Positions 45,298-54,101 of a DNA stretch of 64,000 nucleotides are shown here, one piece after another (within the stretch, counting starts at the first letter, position 1; each line of letters begins with the position of its first letter). The translations under genes and the position numbers were made by a program. This DNA is from Saprospiraceae bacterium. Lineage in GTDB: Bacteria; Bacteroidota; Bacteroidia; Chitinophagales; Saprospiraceae. The notes beneath the pieces were generated by a model. That model searched no databases. It saw only the letters and a list, made by a program, of their open reading frames with translations, and was not told the origin of the DNA. The stretch lies in the NCBI GenBank assembly GCA_027008645.1, contig JALVEE010000219.1, positions 1-64,000 on the forward strand, given 5' to 3'.

Positions 45298-46863
45298 ATG
45301 AGACTATCAATAATTTTCTTGATTTTTATTTCTACCTATACTTTTTCTCAACCTGACCTTGATATTTTCAAGGACTATGAACCCAAATGGATACGTGCTA
45401 CATTTGACACCTCTGCCTTAGACATAGTTGGGTATGACGACCACTCTAGAATGCATTTTGTTCAGAGCATTCAAAAAGATGGTTATATATATGTATTGTA
45501 TAAATATAACCTTCAGGACAGGTTTAATGATGGAGGTTATATGGAAAAAATAGATGAATCAACCGGAGAAGAATCCTGGCATATCGTCTATGATCTTAGA
45601 ACGATAGAAATAGGTGAAAGACCTGATCGTTTTAGGATTAACGATAACGGAACTGTGGAAATAATCGGAGGGAGGGTTGCTGGACAGACAAGTGAAGGTT
45701 ATTGGCAAAATACTTTTGTTAGGAGAATGTATTCAAATAAATCAGGAGAATTCATTAGTTGGAATGGGGTTGATAAAACAGATAGCCTAAAAGCCTTGTT
45801 TTATAATAGTTGGGGTCCTATTGTATATTTCAAAGATAGTATTTATATGGAGAGTGATATTTTTGTATCGGCAGACCGTGATTCTATAAATTACATATTC
45901 TTGGATTCAACGGGTTATGAGATATCCAGAGGTGCAACATATTTTGAAGCATCATCAGATTCTGTAAATACGATTCAGTCAATGTTATACAAGGACGATA
46001 CAACTTTAGTCACAAGTTGGTTTTCCGAGTCAACATATTTTCAACTTCATTCTGACTATAAGTTCCATTATTATATTAATTTATATAATAATAAGGATAT
46101 GCAAATGTTAAAAAGTATCGACCTGACCAATGATTTCAAAAACTCAAAAAACAGAATTAGGTTTGAATTAGAATATGTAGATGAAGATATAATGGCGATA
46201 TATCATCTAAATGAACCAGAACCCTTGCATTACGAACCATACCTGTACTTTTACGATTATGACGGTAATCGTGTGGATAGTGTGGATTTGAAAAAGTATA
46301 ATCTATTAGTTAATAAAATAAAAAAAATATCAAAAAATGAGTACTTGATAGTTGGCACATATCCTGTCGGAAGTTACGGTGACTATAATCTTTATTTTTA
46401 TAAAAAAACCATTGGTAATGATTTAGTATTATTGAGAAGATTTGAAATGGAAAAAGAAAATGAAGGCTATCATATATATCCACAAAATATATTTATTAAT
46501 GCCGGTAATGCCATAATTGTGGGAAAATATAGGAAGAAAGTAGATTTCGGCAATGATTTTCTTTATCCAATTACTATATGCTTTAAAAATGATGACATTT
46601 TTACAGCGACTAAAGAAATTACAGACTTACCTCAAGTGCCAGTATCCCCAAATCCAACAAAAGATTATCTCCATATTTCCTGTGAAGCTACTGCCGATGT
46701 TCTGGAAATAATAGATCAAATGGGAAGAATCATTATGGAAAAAGAAAATATAAATTGTAAAGAAGAGATAGATGTTTCAAAATTAAATTCCGGTATGTAT
46801 TTTATACGAGTATCTGATAAAAAGGGAAAGCTTATAGGAATAAGCAAGTTTGGTAAAATATAG
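45298..46863 (+). CDS. T9SS-exported protein, tandem paralogue 1
   Basis: The 521-residue protein has a signal peptide (LIFISTYTFSQPDLD) and ends in a T9SS type A domain (VPVSPNPTKDYLHISCE to ISKFGKI). The central part (about 20-430) is beta-rich with repeated Tyr/Asp-containing strands (GYIYVLYKYNLQDRF, YMEKIDESTGEESWHIVYD), possibly a beta-propeller. No family is recognised. It is about 80% identical by eye to the next gene over the first 330 residues and over the tail, but not at about 335-420. Exposed on the cell surface or secreted by inference. Confidence 0.75.
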   Translation: MRLSIIFLIFISTYTFSQPDLDIFKDYEPKWIRATFDTSALDIVGYDDHSRMHFVQSIQKDGYIYVLYKYNLQDRFNDGGYMEKIDESTGEESWHIVYDLRTIEIGERPDRFRINDNGTVEIIGGRVAGQTSEGYWQNTFVRRMYSNKSGEFISWNGVDKTDSLKALFYNSWGPIVYFKDSIYMESDIFVSADRDSINYIFLDSTGYEISRGATYFEASSDSVNTIQSMLYKDDTTLVTSWFSESTYFQLHSDYKFHYYINLYNNKDMQMLKSIDLTNDFKNSKNRIRFELEYVDEDIMAIYHLNEPEPLHYEPYLYFYDYDGNRVDSVDLKKYNLLVNKIKKISKNEYLIVGTYPVGSYGDYNLYFYKKTIGNDLVLLRRFEMEKENEGYHIYPQNIFINAGNAIIVGKYRKKVDFGNDFLYPITICFKNDDIFTATKEITDLPQVPVSPNPTKDYLHISCEATADVLEIIDQMGRIIMEKENINCKEEIDVSKLNSGMYFIRVSDKKGKLIGISKFGKI

Positions 46864-46976
46864 GATAATATAAAATAATTGTCAAGTTGTATATACAAAT
46901 AGAATTGGATTTAAAAATATAGAACAACTGAGAAATTAAAAATTATAGATTTCGTCCCTATGATTTTATTATAAAT

Positions 46977-47007
46977 TAATATTTTCGAAATTAAAAATAT
47001 CAATGCT
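46977..47007 (+). repeat. Duplicated leader, copy 2
   Basis: Second copy of the 31-base leader before the paralogue start, differing by one base from 45267-45297. Upstream of this point the two intergenic regions are unrelated, so this marks the left edge of the duplication. Confidence 0.7.
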
Positions 47008-48567
47008 ATGAGACTATCAATATTTTTCTTAATTTTTATTTCTACCTATACTTTTTCCCAACCTGACCTTGATATTTTCAAGGATTATAAACCCAAATGG
47101 ATACGCGCTACATTTGACACTACTGCTTTAGACATTATTGGGTATGACGACTACTCTAGAATGGATTATGTTCAGAGCATTCAGAAAGATGGTTATATTT
47201 ATGTATTATATCAATATAACCTTCAGAACAGTGTTAATGATGGAGGTTATATGGAAAAAATAGATGAATCAACCGGAGAAGAATCCTGGCATATCGTCTA
47301 TGATCTTAGAACTATAGATGTTGGTGAAAGACCTGATCGTTTCAGAATTAACGATAACGGAACTGTGGAAATAATTGGAGGCAGGACTGCTGAACGGACG
47401 AACGAAGGTTATTTACAAAATACTTTTGTTAGGCGAATGTATTCAGATAATTCAGGAGAATTCATTAGTTGGAATTGGGAGGATAAGACAGATAGCCTAA
47501 AAGCCTTGTTTTATAATAGTTTTCCTCCTATTATATATTTCAAAGATAGTATTTATATGCAGAGTGGTTTTTTTATTGGAGGAGACCGTGATTCTATAAA
47601 TTACATATTCTTGGATTCAATGGGTTATGAGATATCCAGAGGGGCAACATATTTTGAAGCATCATCAGATTCTGTAAATACGATTCAACCAATGTTATAC
47701 AAGGATGACACGACTTTAGTCACAAGTTGGCTTTCCGAATCTACATATTTTCAACTTCACTCTGACTATAAGTTCCATTATTATATTAATTTATATAATA
47801 ATAAGGATATGCAAATGCTAAAAAGTATTGACTTGACCAATGATTTTAAAAACTCAAAAAACAGGATTAAGTTTGAATTAAAATATGTAGATGAAGACAT
47901 AATGGCAATATATCATCTAAATGAACCGGAACCCTTGCATTACGAGCCATATCTGTACTTTTATGATTACGATGGTAATCGTGTAGATAGTGTGGATTTG
48001 AAAAAGTATAGTATTATGCATAACCAAATCAAAAGGCTTTCTAAAGATGAATTTCTTTTAATCGGGAAATATACAGTAAAGAACGAAGATGATCTTAGTC
48101 TATATTTTTATAAGAAAACTTTGGGTAAAGAAATTGAGTTATTAAAAAAAATAGAGTTTAAAAATAGAGCACATTTCATTTCACCTAGAAATATTTTTCT
48201 AACACAAGATAATAACATAGTAGTTGTGGGGTATTTTGGAGTTAACGAAATTCATCAATATTTAAATAATCCAATCACCATATGTTTTAAAAACGAAGAT
48301 ATTTTTACAGCCACTGAAGAAATTACAGACTTACCTCAAGTATCAGTATCCCCAAACCCAACAAAAGATTATCTCCATATTTCCTGTGAATCTAATGCCA
48401 ATATTCTGGAGATAATAGATCAAATGGGAAGAGTCGTAATGAAAAAAGAAAATATAAATTGTAAAGAAGAGATAGATGTTTCAAAATTAAATTCCGGTAT
48501 GTATTTCATTCGAGTGTATGATAAAAAGGGAAAGCTTGTAGGATTAAGTAAGTTTGGTAAAATTTAG
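47008..48567 (+). CDS. T9SS-exported protein, tandem paralogue 2
   Basis: The 519-residue protein has the same layout as its neighbour: signal peptide (LIFISTYTFSQPDLD), a beta-rich region and a T9SS type A tail (VSVSPNPTKDYLHISCE). Segments such as YMEKIDESTGEESWHIVYD and DRDSINYIFLDS are identical. Divergence is concentrated at about residues 333-420 (SIMHNQIKRLSKDEFLLIGK here against NLLVNKIKKISKNEYLIVGT), then identity resumes at ITICFKN. This sharp pattern suggests recombination or diversifying selection. Function unknown. Confidence 0.75.
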   Translation: MRLSIFFLIFISTYTFSQPDLDIFKDYKPKWIRATFDTTALDIIGYDDYSRMDYVQSIQKDGYIYVLYQYNLQNSVNDGGYMEKIDESTGEESWHIVYDLRTIDVGERPDRFRINDNGTVEIIGGRTAERTNEGYLQNTFVRRMYSDNSGEFISWNWEDKTDSLKALFYNSFPPIIYFKDSIYMQSGFFIGGDRDSINYIFLDSMGYEISRGATYFEASSDSVNTIQPMLYKDDTTLVTSWLSESTYFQLHSDYKFHYYINLYNNKDMQMLKSIDLTNDFKNSKNRIKFELKYVDEDIMAIYHLNEPEPLHYEPYLYFYDYDGNRVDSVDLKKYSIMHNQIKRLSKDEFLLIGKYTVKNEDDLSLYFYKKTLGKEIELLKKIEFKNRAHFISPRNIFLTQDNNIVVVGYFGVNEIHQYLNNPITICFKNEDIFTATEEITDLPQVSVSPNPTKDYLHISCESNANILEIIDQMGRVVMKKENINCKEEIDVSKLNSGMYFIRVYDKKGKLVGLSKFGKI

Positions 48568-48686
48568 GATAATAGAAAATATTGAAGTTAGCACAACAAT
48601 TAAAATCAGGTTGAAAATCGATGAAATATGATTAAACCCCGGCATTTTTATAATATGTTAGAAAAAAAATCTATTTTTACGTGCTG

Positions 48687-48716
48687 TACTACAAAATCTC
48701 CATCTCTTTTGTAGTA
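48687..48716. promoter_or_regulatory. Perfect inverted repeat upstream of the AGCS symporter
   Basis: TACTACAAAA (48687-48696) and TTTTGTAGTA (48707-48716) are a perfect 10-bp inverted repeat around a 10-base spacer, 36 bp before the symporter ATG, with a GATTTTTG box next to it (48719-48726). It could be an operator or a terminator from the left. A related palindrome, CTACAA-TT-TTGTAG, is at 51678-51691 before the vWA gene. Confidence 0.45.
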
Positions 48717-48752
48717 TTGATTTTTGTATTATTTATTAACTAAATCACTTTT

Positions 48753-50390
48753 ATGAAGCGATTACTAACTTCTTTAGCTATATTATTTGTTCCGTATTTA
48801 TCATTTGCAACAGGAATAGCCGAAAAAATAGAAAATAGATTTAAGCCTGTATCTGATGCAGTGTTTAATTTTGTTTTTACACCTGTAAATATTGCAGGGA
48901 TGGATGTTCCGGTTGTATTAATAGTATTGTTACTTGGAGCTTTGTTTTTTACCCTTTATTTTAATTTTGCAAATATCAGATATCTTGGAGTTGCAATCAA
49001 TGCTGCCAAAGGAAAATACGATGAAATGGATCATCATGTCGGGGAAACACTATATGGTGACCCAACTCCAAATGATGATGGTGATGTGTTTGAGACTCCA
49101 ATGAAAGAAGGTGTAGTTGGGGAGGTTACACATTTTCAGGCTTTAACCGCTGCATTATCGGCAACTGTAGGATTGGGTAATATCGCCGGAGTAGCGGTAG
49201 CGATTGCCTTGGGAGGTCCGGGGGCTACCGTTTGGATGATATTAGCCGGATTTTTGGGAATGTCAACGAAATTGGTGGAAGCTACTCTTGGGGTAAAATA
49301 CAGGGAAGTAGATGATAAGGGAAAGGTTTATGGTGGACCGATGTATTATTTGAACAAAGGATTTAAAGAGAAAAATCTCACTATAATCGGTAAAATATTG
49401 GCTGCACTATTTGCGATTATGGTTATAGGGGGCTCTTTTGGTGGAGGAAATATGTTTCAAGCGAATCAAGCAGCAGCTCAATTCAAATTGCTTTTTGGTA
49501 TTGATTCTTTTTTTGACATTGATTCCGGTTTTGTTTTTGGTGTATTTATGGCATTTTTAGTAGGAATAGTAATCATTGGCGGTATTAAAAGAATCGGTAA
49601 AGTTACAGAAAAGATAGTTCCTTTTATGGGTATCATGTACGTAGGTGCAGCAATTGTTATTTTGGGATTAAACTTTCAACATATTCCTGAAGCATTTAAA
49701 ATAATTTTTAGAGGTGCATTTTCTCCTGACGCTGCACTTGGGGGTGTAATCGGTGTTGTAATAGTGGGATTTCAGCGAGCGGCCTTTTCCAATGAAGCCG
49801 GAGTTGGTTCTGCTTCAATCGCTCATTCAGCGGTAAAAACGAGGTTTCCGGCCAGTGAAGGTATAGTCGCATCGATTGGCCCATTCGTGGATACCGTGAT
49901 TATTTGTACTATGACAGCGTTGGTGATTATCATTACAAATATAGACGCCAATCTTTTTGACTATGCCAATTTGGATAGCGCAAATAACGTAATAATGAAC
50001 AATGGGCAGCATTTGGGTGGAGTTGATTTGACTTCGGTAGCATTTGATTCTGCGATTCCCCATTTCTCAATTTTATTGACCTTTGCTGTAATTTTATTTG
50101 CGTTTTCTACAATGTTATCATGGTCTTATTACGGCCTGCAAGGATGGAAATACTTATTTGGAAAAGGAACTAAAACCGATCTTACATATAAAGTTTTGTT
50201 TTTATTTTTTGTAGTAGTTGGTGCATCATCAAGTCTTGATTCAGTAATCAATTTTTCTGATGCTATGATTTTTGCAATGGTATTTCCAAATATGATTGGA
50301 CTTATATTCTTTGCTCCAACTGTCAAAAAGGAAATAAAGATATACTTGGATTCTATTAAGAATTTTTATCATCAAAAATCATTACAATAA
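48753..50390 (+). CDS. Alanine/glycine:sodium symporter (AGCS family)
   Basis: The 545-residue inner-membrane carrier has about 11 membrane segments. Family motifs: FQALTAALSATVGLGNIAGVAVAIALGGPGA near residue 130 in shorter recognisable parts (ATVGLGNIAGVAVAI), STKLVEATLGVKYRE, and AAFSNEAGVGSASIAHSAVKT near residue 345, all hallmarks of AGCS sodium/amino-acid symporters. It has an N-terminal segment resembling a signal peptide (LAILFVPYLSFATGIAEKI) and an acidic insertion (VGETLYGDPTPNDDGDVFE) found in Bacteroidota members. Ends 6 bp before folK. Confidence 0.9.
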   Translation: MKRLLTSLAILFVPYLSFATGIAEKIENRFKPVSDAVFNFVFTPVNIAGMDVPVVLIVLLLGALFFTLYFNFANIRYLGVAINAAKGKYDEMDHHVGETLYGDPTPNDDGDVFETPMKEGVVGEVTHFQALTAALSATVGLGNIAGVAVAIALGGPGATVWMILAGFLGMSTKLVEATLGVKYREVDDKGKVYGGPMYYLNKGFKEKNLTIIGKILAALFAIMVIGGSFGGGNMFQANQAAAQFKLLFGIDSFFDIDSGFVFGVFMAFLVGIVIIGGIKRIGKVTEKIVPFMGIMYVGAAIVILGLNFQHIPEAFKIIFRGAFSPDAALGGVIGVVIVGFQRAAFSNEAGVGSASIAHSAVKTRFPASEGIVASIGPFVDTVIICTMTALVIIITNIDANLFDYANLDSANNVIMNNGQHLGGVDLTSVAFDSAIPHFSILLTFAVILFAFSTMLSWSYYGLQGWKYLFGKGTKTDLTYKVLFLFFVVVGASSSLDSVINFSDAMIFAMVFPNMIGLIFFAPTVKKEIKIYLDSIKNFYHQKSLQ

Positions 50391-50396
50391 TTTTAT

Positions 50397-50894
50397 TTGC
50401 TTGTGATCGAGGTTTATTTATCATTGGGGAGTAATATCGGAAATAGTTACCTGAATATTAACAAAGCTATTGAAAAAATTAGTAAAAGTGACGGGATTGA
50501 AGTCAGAGTAATATCACCCTATTATATCACAGAGCCTTGGGGGAAAACCGATCAAAATGATTTTTTGAATTGTGTGGTTAAGATTGAAACCGATTATTCA
50601 CCTTGGTACTTATTGAGATTATTTCAGGAAATAGAAAAGGATTTGGGTAAAGATATAAAGGTTAGGTGGGGAGAAAGAACTATTGATATAGATATGATTT
50701 TATACGGTCAAAAGATCATATATGAAAAAAAATTAATAATTCCTCACCCAAGATATCATAAACGTAATTTTGTTTTAATACCTTTGTGTGATATTTCTGA
50801 TAAGATTTTGGATCCATACAGAAAAGCATTGTCAGGCGAATTATTGCAAGGAGTAAAAGATAAAAATAAAGTAAAACTTTTTGATGAAAATTGA
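50397..50894 (+). CDS. folK: 2-amino-4-hydroxy-6-hydroxymethyldihydropteridine diphosphokinase
   Basis: The 165-residue enzyme transfers pyrophosphate to the pterin in folate synthesis. Motifs: VYLSLGSNIGNSYLNINKA at the N-terminus, PWGKTDQNDFLNCVVKIET and the family signature RWGERTIDIDMILYG, followed by IPHPRYHKRNFVLIPL. No ATG precedes the conserved start; translation begins at TTG 50397 or GTG 50403. It overlaps the next gene by 11 bp, a folK-nucleoside kinase pairing common in Bacteroidota, and follows the symporter by 6 bp. Confidence 0.93.
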   Translation: MLVIEVYLSLGSNIGNSYLNINKAIEKISKSDGIEVRVISPYYITEPWGKTDQNDFLNCVVKIETDYSPWYLLRLFQEIEKDLGKDIKVRWGERTIDIDMILYGQKIIYEKKLIIPHPRYHKRNFVLIPLCDISDKILDPYRKALSGELLQGVKDKNKVKLFDEN

Positions 50895-51537
50895 TTTTCC
50901 ATATAGGTATATAGCTGTAGAGGGTAATATAGGAGCGGGTAAGACTTCTTTTACCAAGATGGTAAGAGATGAATACAATTGCCGTTTGATATTGGAAGAA
51001 TTTGCAGACAATCCATTTTTACCTCTATTTTACGAAAATCCCAAAAGATATGCTTTTACGGTAGAGTTGTTTTTTATGACCGAGAGGTACAAGCAAATGG
51101 AAGATAGTCTTGTGGCTCAACAAAGTTTGTTTAGTGATTTTACTATTTCTGATTATGTTTTTATCAAAACCTTGATTTTTGCCAGAAAGAATCTCAATGA
51201 AAAAGAATTCCGGCTTTTTCAACAGTTGTTCACCACACTTCAACAAAATTTCCCTAATCCTGATTTGCTGGTTTATCTACATCGCAATGTCGATATCTTA
51301 TTAAAAAATATCAGTAAAAGGGGAAGAGATTATGAGCAAAATATCCAAAGAGAATACCTCTATAATATCCAAGACTCCTATTTTGAATATTTCAGAAATA
51401 TTGTTTCATTTCCTGTTCTTATTATTGATCTCGGAGATATTGACTTTATAGCCGAAAAACAATATTACGATATACTCAAATCGGTAATTGCCAAGGAATA
51501 CACACCGGGAGTACACAGAGTTAGTTTGAGTGTGTAA
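50884..51537 (+). CDS. Deoxynucleoside kinase (dAK/dGK family)
   Basis: The 217-residue kinase phosphorylates deoxynucleosides for salvage. The P-loop is VEGNIGAGKTSF, LILEEFADNPFLPLFY contains the substrate-binding Glu, MTERYKQME and FSDFTISDYVF hold the family ER/DRS-type motifs, and the LID segment is ISKRGRDYEQNIQREYL. Nucleoside preference cannot be assigned. I chose the ATG at 50884, which overlaps folK by 11 bp in another frame, over TTG at 50881. The overlap implies translational coupling with folK. Confidence 0.9.
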   Translation: MKIDFPYRYIAVEGNIGAGKTSFTKMVRDEYNCRLILEEFADNPFLPLFYENPKRYAFTVELFFMTERYKQMEDSLVAQQSLFSDFTISDYVFIKTLIFARKNLNEKEFRLFQQLFTTLQQNFPNPDLLVYLHRNVDILLKNISKRGRDYEQNIQREYLYNIQDSYFEYFRNIVSFPVLIIDLGDIDFIAEKQYYDILKSVIAKEYTPGVHRVSLSV

Positions 51538-51618
51538 GATAATTCTAATGGATTACTGCCATTAACCAATTTTTCTTTTTGGCACATTTTCAAATAACTT
51601 TCGTTTATAATGGTACAT

Positions 51619-51677
51619 ATAGTGACTGCAAGAAAACATATCAAATTTTAAATTGATTCTTATCGTACAGTCACTAT
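51619..51677 (+). promoter_or_regulatory. Leader motif copy 3, closed by a perfect inverted repeat (upstream of vWA gene)
   Basis: ATAGTGACTGCAAGAAAAC at 51619-51637 is the leader motif, 76 nt before the ATG at 51714. Its first ten bases recur inverted as CAGTCACTAT at 51668-51677, and the interior contains ATCAAATTTTAAATTGAT, itself nearly palindromic, so the RNA could fold into a nested stem. The first 43 bases match copy 1 in 38 positions. Confidence 0.6.
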
Positions 51678-51691
51678 CTACAATTTTGTAG
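51678..51691. promoter_or_regulatory. Palindrome CTACAATTTTGTAG before vWA gene
   Basis: A perfect 14-bp palindrome directly after the leader stem and 22 bp before the ATG. It resembles the inverted repeat at 48687-48716 and overlaps a CAATTTTG sequence close to the -7 consensus. Could be an operator; unproven. Confidence 0.35.
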
Positions 51692-51713
51692 CAAAATTTT
51701 AAAGTTTATTGCC

Positions 51714-53759
51714 ATGAAAACGAAATTATTCTTTTTTTCTGTTTTGTCTATTTTTTTATTATCCGGATTTTTAATAAATACTACTTCAACAACTCTTGAA
51801 GGCATTGTTGTAGATAAAGATGGAAACCAACCTTTGGAATTCGCATATGTCAAATTATTTAAGAAAGGAAGTTTAATAACCGGAATCCAAACAGATATAG
51901 ATGGAAAATATTTATTTTCAAATATCCAACCCGGAGTTTATGATATTGAGGCAAGTTATTTAGGCTACGAGTCAAAAAAAATATCAGGGTTTATTATTGA
52001 AGATAACAAAAAAAATATTCTAAATTTCGCACTCTCTCCAGCAAATGTACAATTGGAAGATCTTGCAGTAAAAGCGTATAAAGCTCCTTTGATAAATATC
52101 GATAATACTACAACAAGTGGTATTGTAACATCAGAAGCTATCTCTAATCTACCAACTAAAAGTGTTGGCGCCATGACTACTACTACAGCGGGAGTTTCAA
52201 CAAATAAAAATTTTAGAAGAAGCAAAACAAAATCATCTGCTATTTTAATAGATGGAATTAGAGTCGGAAATGAAAGAAGTTATATCGAGCCTAAATATGA
52301 TATCGAAATAGAACCCTATGCAAAACCCAATACTGAATCATATGAACTTCCAAAAGAAAATTCATTTATTTCAGTTAAAAAAGAAGCGCTTTCGACTTTT
52401 TCAATCGATGTCGATAGAGCCGCTTATAGCAATATCAGAAGATATCTGAATATGGGAAGTATGCCACCAAAAAAGGCGGTAAGAATAGAAGAAATGGTTA
52501 ATTATTTTGATTACAACTACGATGTGCCTGATGATGGAAAAACTTTTCATGTATATTCTAATGTTGTGACCTGTCCATGGAATGAAAAACACCGGATTTT
52601 GCATCTTGCATTAAATACTAAAAAGGTAAAAAAAGAAGATCTTGCACCTTCTAATTTTGTTTTCCTAATCGATGTGTCAGGAAGCATGAACAGCCACAAC
52701 AAATTACCATTGGTTATTTCTTCTTTCAAATTGTTGCTGAACCAACTAAGAGATGATGACAAAGTTGCTATCGTCGTATATGCCGGATCAGCCGGTTGCC
52801 CACTTGAATCAACCAAGGTCTCTGAAAAAGAAAAAATATTGGCTGCTCTTGATAAACTAAGGGCAGGAGGATCTACTGCCGGAGGTCAAGGTATTAAGCT
52901 CGCTTACAAAATAGCTAAAGATAATTTCATCAAAAATGGTAATAATAGGGTTATACTTGCAACAGACGGTGATTTTAATGTTGGTATTAGCAGCAATAGC
53001 GGATTGGAGGAATTGATAAGTGAAAAGAGAAAAGAAAATATTTTTCTTTCAGTCTTGGGCTTTGGAATGGGTAATTACAAAAGTGATAAAATGGAAATCC
53101 TTGCAGATAAAGGAAATGGAAATCACGCATACATAGATAATATGAATGAAGCTAGAAAAGTTTTTTTGAAAGAATTGACAGGCACATTATATACATTGGC
53201 TAAAGATGTAAAAGTTCAGATTGAATTCAATCCTGCATTTGTTCAAGCATATCGCTTAATAGGCTATGAAAATAGAATGTTGCAAAAAGAAGATTTTAAT
53301 AATGACAAAATCGATGCGGGTGAAATAGGTATCGGACATAGCGTAACCGCATTGTATGAAATAATCCCGGTAGGAGTTGAAAGCGATTTTTCAGGTAAAA
53401 TAGATGATTTGGTCTTTCAGGAAGAAGAAAAAAAGGAGTTTACCAATAATAAAGATCTGGGACTCTTCAAAATCAGGTACAAAAATCCTGAAAGTGATGT
53501 AAGCAAAAAAATTCAGTTTATGATTAGTCCTAAAGTTACGCCATTAGAAAAAGCAGAAAACTCTTCACAATTCGCAATTGCCGTAGCAGAATTCGGATTG
53601 CTACTCAAAAATTCCGATTATAAAAAAGATGCCAGCTATAAAAGCGTACTCAGATATGCAGTCTTAAGTAAAGGACAAGATAATGACGGATACAGATCCG
53701 AATTTATAAATTTAGTGAAAACAGCAAAAGCCTTGGATAACAGTTTAGTCCAAAAATAA
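51714..53759 (+). CDS. vWA/DUF3520 (YfbK-like) protein with carboxypeptidase-regulatory domain and plug-like segment
   Basis: The 681-residue exported protein has a signal peptide, a CarboxypepD_reg-like beta-sandwich at about 28-105 (LEGIVVDKDGNQPLEFAYVK), and a segment at about 140-185 (ISNLPTKSVGAMTTTTAGVS, AILIDGIRV) that matches the plug of SusC/TonB-dependent receptors but with no barrel after it. A YfbK-type N-terminal domain (STFSIDVDRAAYSNIRRYL) precedes the von Willebrand A domain at about 315-490, whose MIDAS motif is DVSGSMNS. A C-terminal DUF3520-like region ends the protein. Likely a periplasmic or surface interaction protein; partner unknown. Leader motif copy 3 is upstream. 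Confidence 0.85.
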   Translation: MKTKLFFFSVLSIFLLSGFLINTTSTTLEGIVVDKDGNQPLEFAYVKLFKKGSLITGIQTDIDGKYLFSNIQPGVYDIEASYLGYESKKISGFIIEDNKKNILNFALSPANVQLEDLAVKAYKAPLINIDNTTTSGIVTSEAISNLPTKSVGAMTTTTAGVSTNKNFRRSKTKSSAILIDGIRVGNERSYIEPKYDIEIEPYAKPNTESYELPKENSFISVKKEALSTFSIDVDRAAYSNIRRYLNMGSMPPKKAVRIEEMVNYFDYNYDVPDDGKTFHVYSNVVTCPWNEKHRILHLALNTKKVKKEDLAPSNFVFLIDVSGSMNSHNKLPLVISSFKLLLNQLRDDDKVAIVVYAGSAGCPLESTKVSEKEKILAALDKLRAGGSTAGGQGIKLAYKIAKDNFIKNGNNRVILATDGDFNVGISSNSGLEELISEKRKENIFLSVLGFGMGNYKSDKMEILADKGNGNHAYIDNMNEARKVFLKELTGTLYTLAKDVKVQIEFNPAFVQAYRLIGYENRMLQKEDFNNDKIDAGEIGIGHSVTALYEIIPVGVESDFSGKIDDLVFQEEEKKEFTNNKDLGLFKIRYKNPESDVSKKIQFMISPKVTPLEKAENSSQFAIAVAEFGLLLKNSDYKKDASYKSVLRYAVLSKGQDNDGYRSEFINLVKTAKALDNSLVQK

Positions 53760-53807
53760 TGTTCCCAAAATTGGAATTTTTAGTGTTTTGTTTTATCATT
53801 GCGTTGT

Positions 53808-54101
53808 ATGCGAATCATTACAAGAGAAACACTTAAATCATTTTGGGAAGAATATCCGGATTGTGAGCAAAGTTTACTGGCTTGGTATAAGGTAGCAAAA
53901 AAAGCAAAATGGCTTAATTTTAACGAAATGAAATCTCAGTTTGGTAGTTGTAAAATTGTTGGTTCTGATAGAGTGGTATTTAAAATAAAGAGAAATAAAT
54001 ACCGGTTAATAGTGAAAATCACATTTGTTAATCAAATTATATGGATTAGATTTATAGGAACTCATCAGAGATCTAATAAAATTGATGCTAAAACGATCTA
54101 A
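53808..54101 (+). CDS. higB: HigB-family toxin (mRNA interferase)
   Basis: The 97-residue protein matches the HigB/RelE-superfamily toxins: N-terminal MRIITRETLKSFWEEYPDCE, central LLAWYKVAKKAKW and C-terminal RYRLIVKI-like strands with FIGTHQRSNKIDAKTI, the conserved end with GTH. These toxins cleave mRNA on the ribosome. I chose the ATG at 53808; TTG at 53799 would add three residues. It ends directly at the antitoxin start (TAA followed at once by ATG), the toxin-first order typical of hig systems. Confidence 0.88.
   Translation: MRIITRETLKSFWEEYPDCEQSLLAWYKVAKKAKWLNFNEMKSQFGSCKIVGSDRVVFKIKRNKYRLIVKITFVNQIIWIRFIGTHQRSNKIDAKTI

Noticed and set aside
45298-48567. One gene split by a frameshift
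   Set aside because: Both copies have their own leader, signal peptide and complete sorting tail, so they are tandem paralogues.
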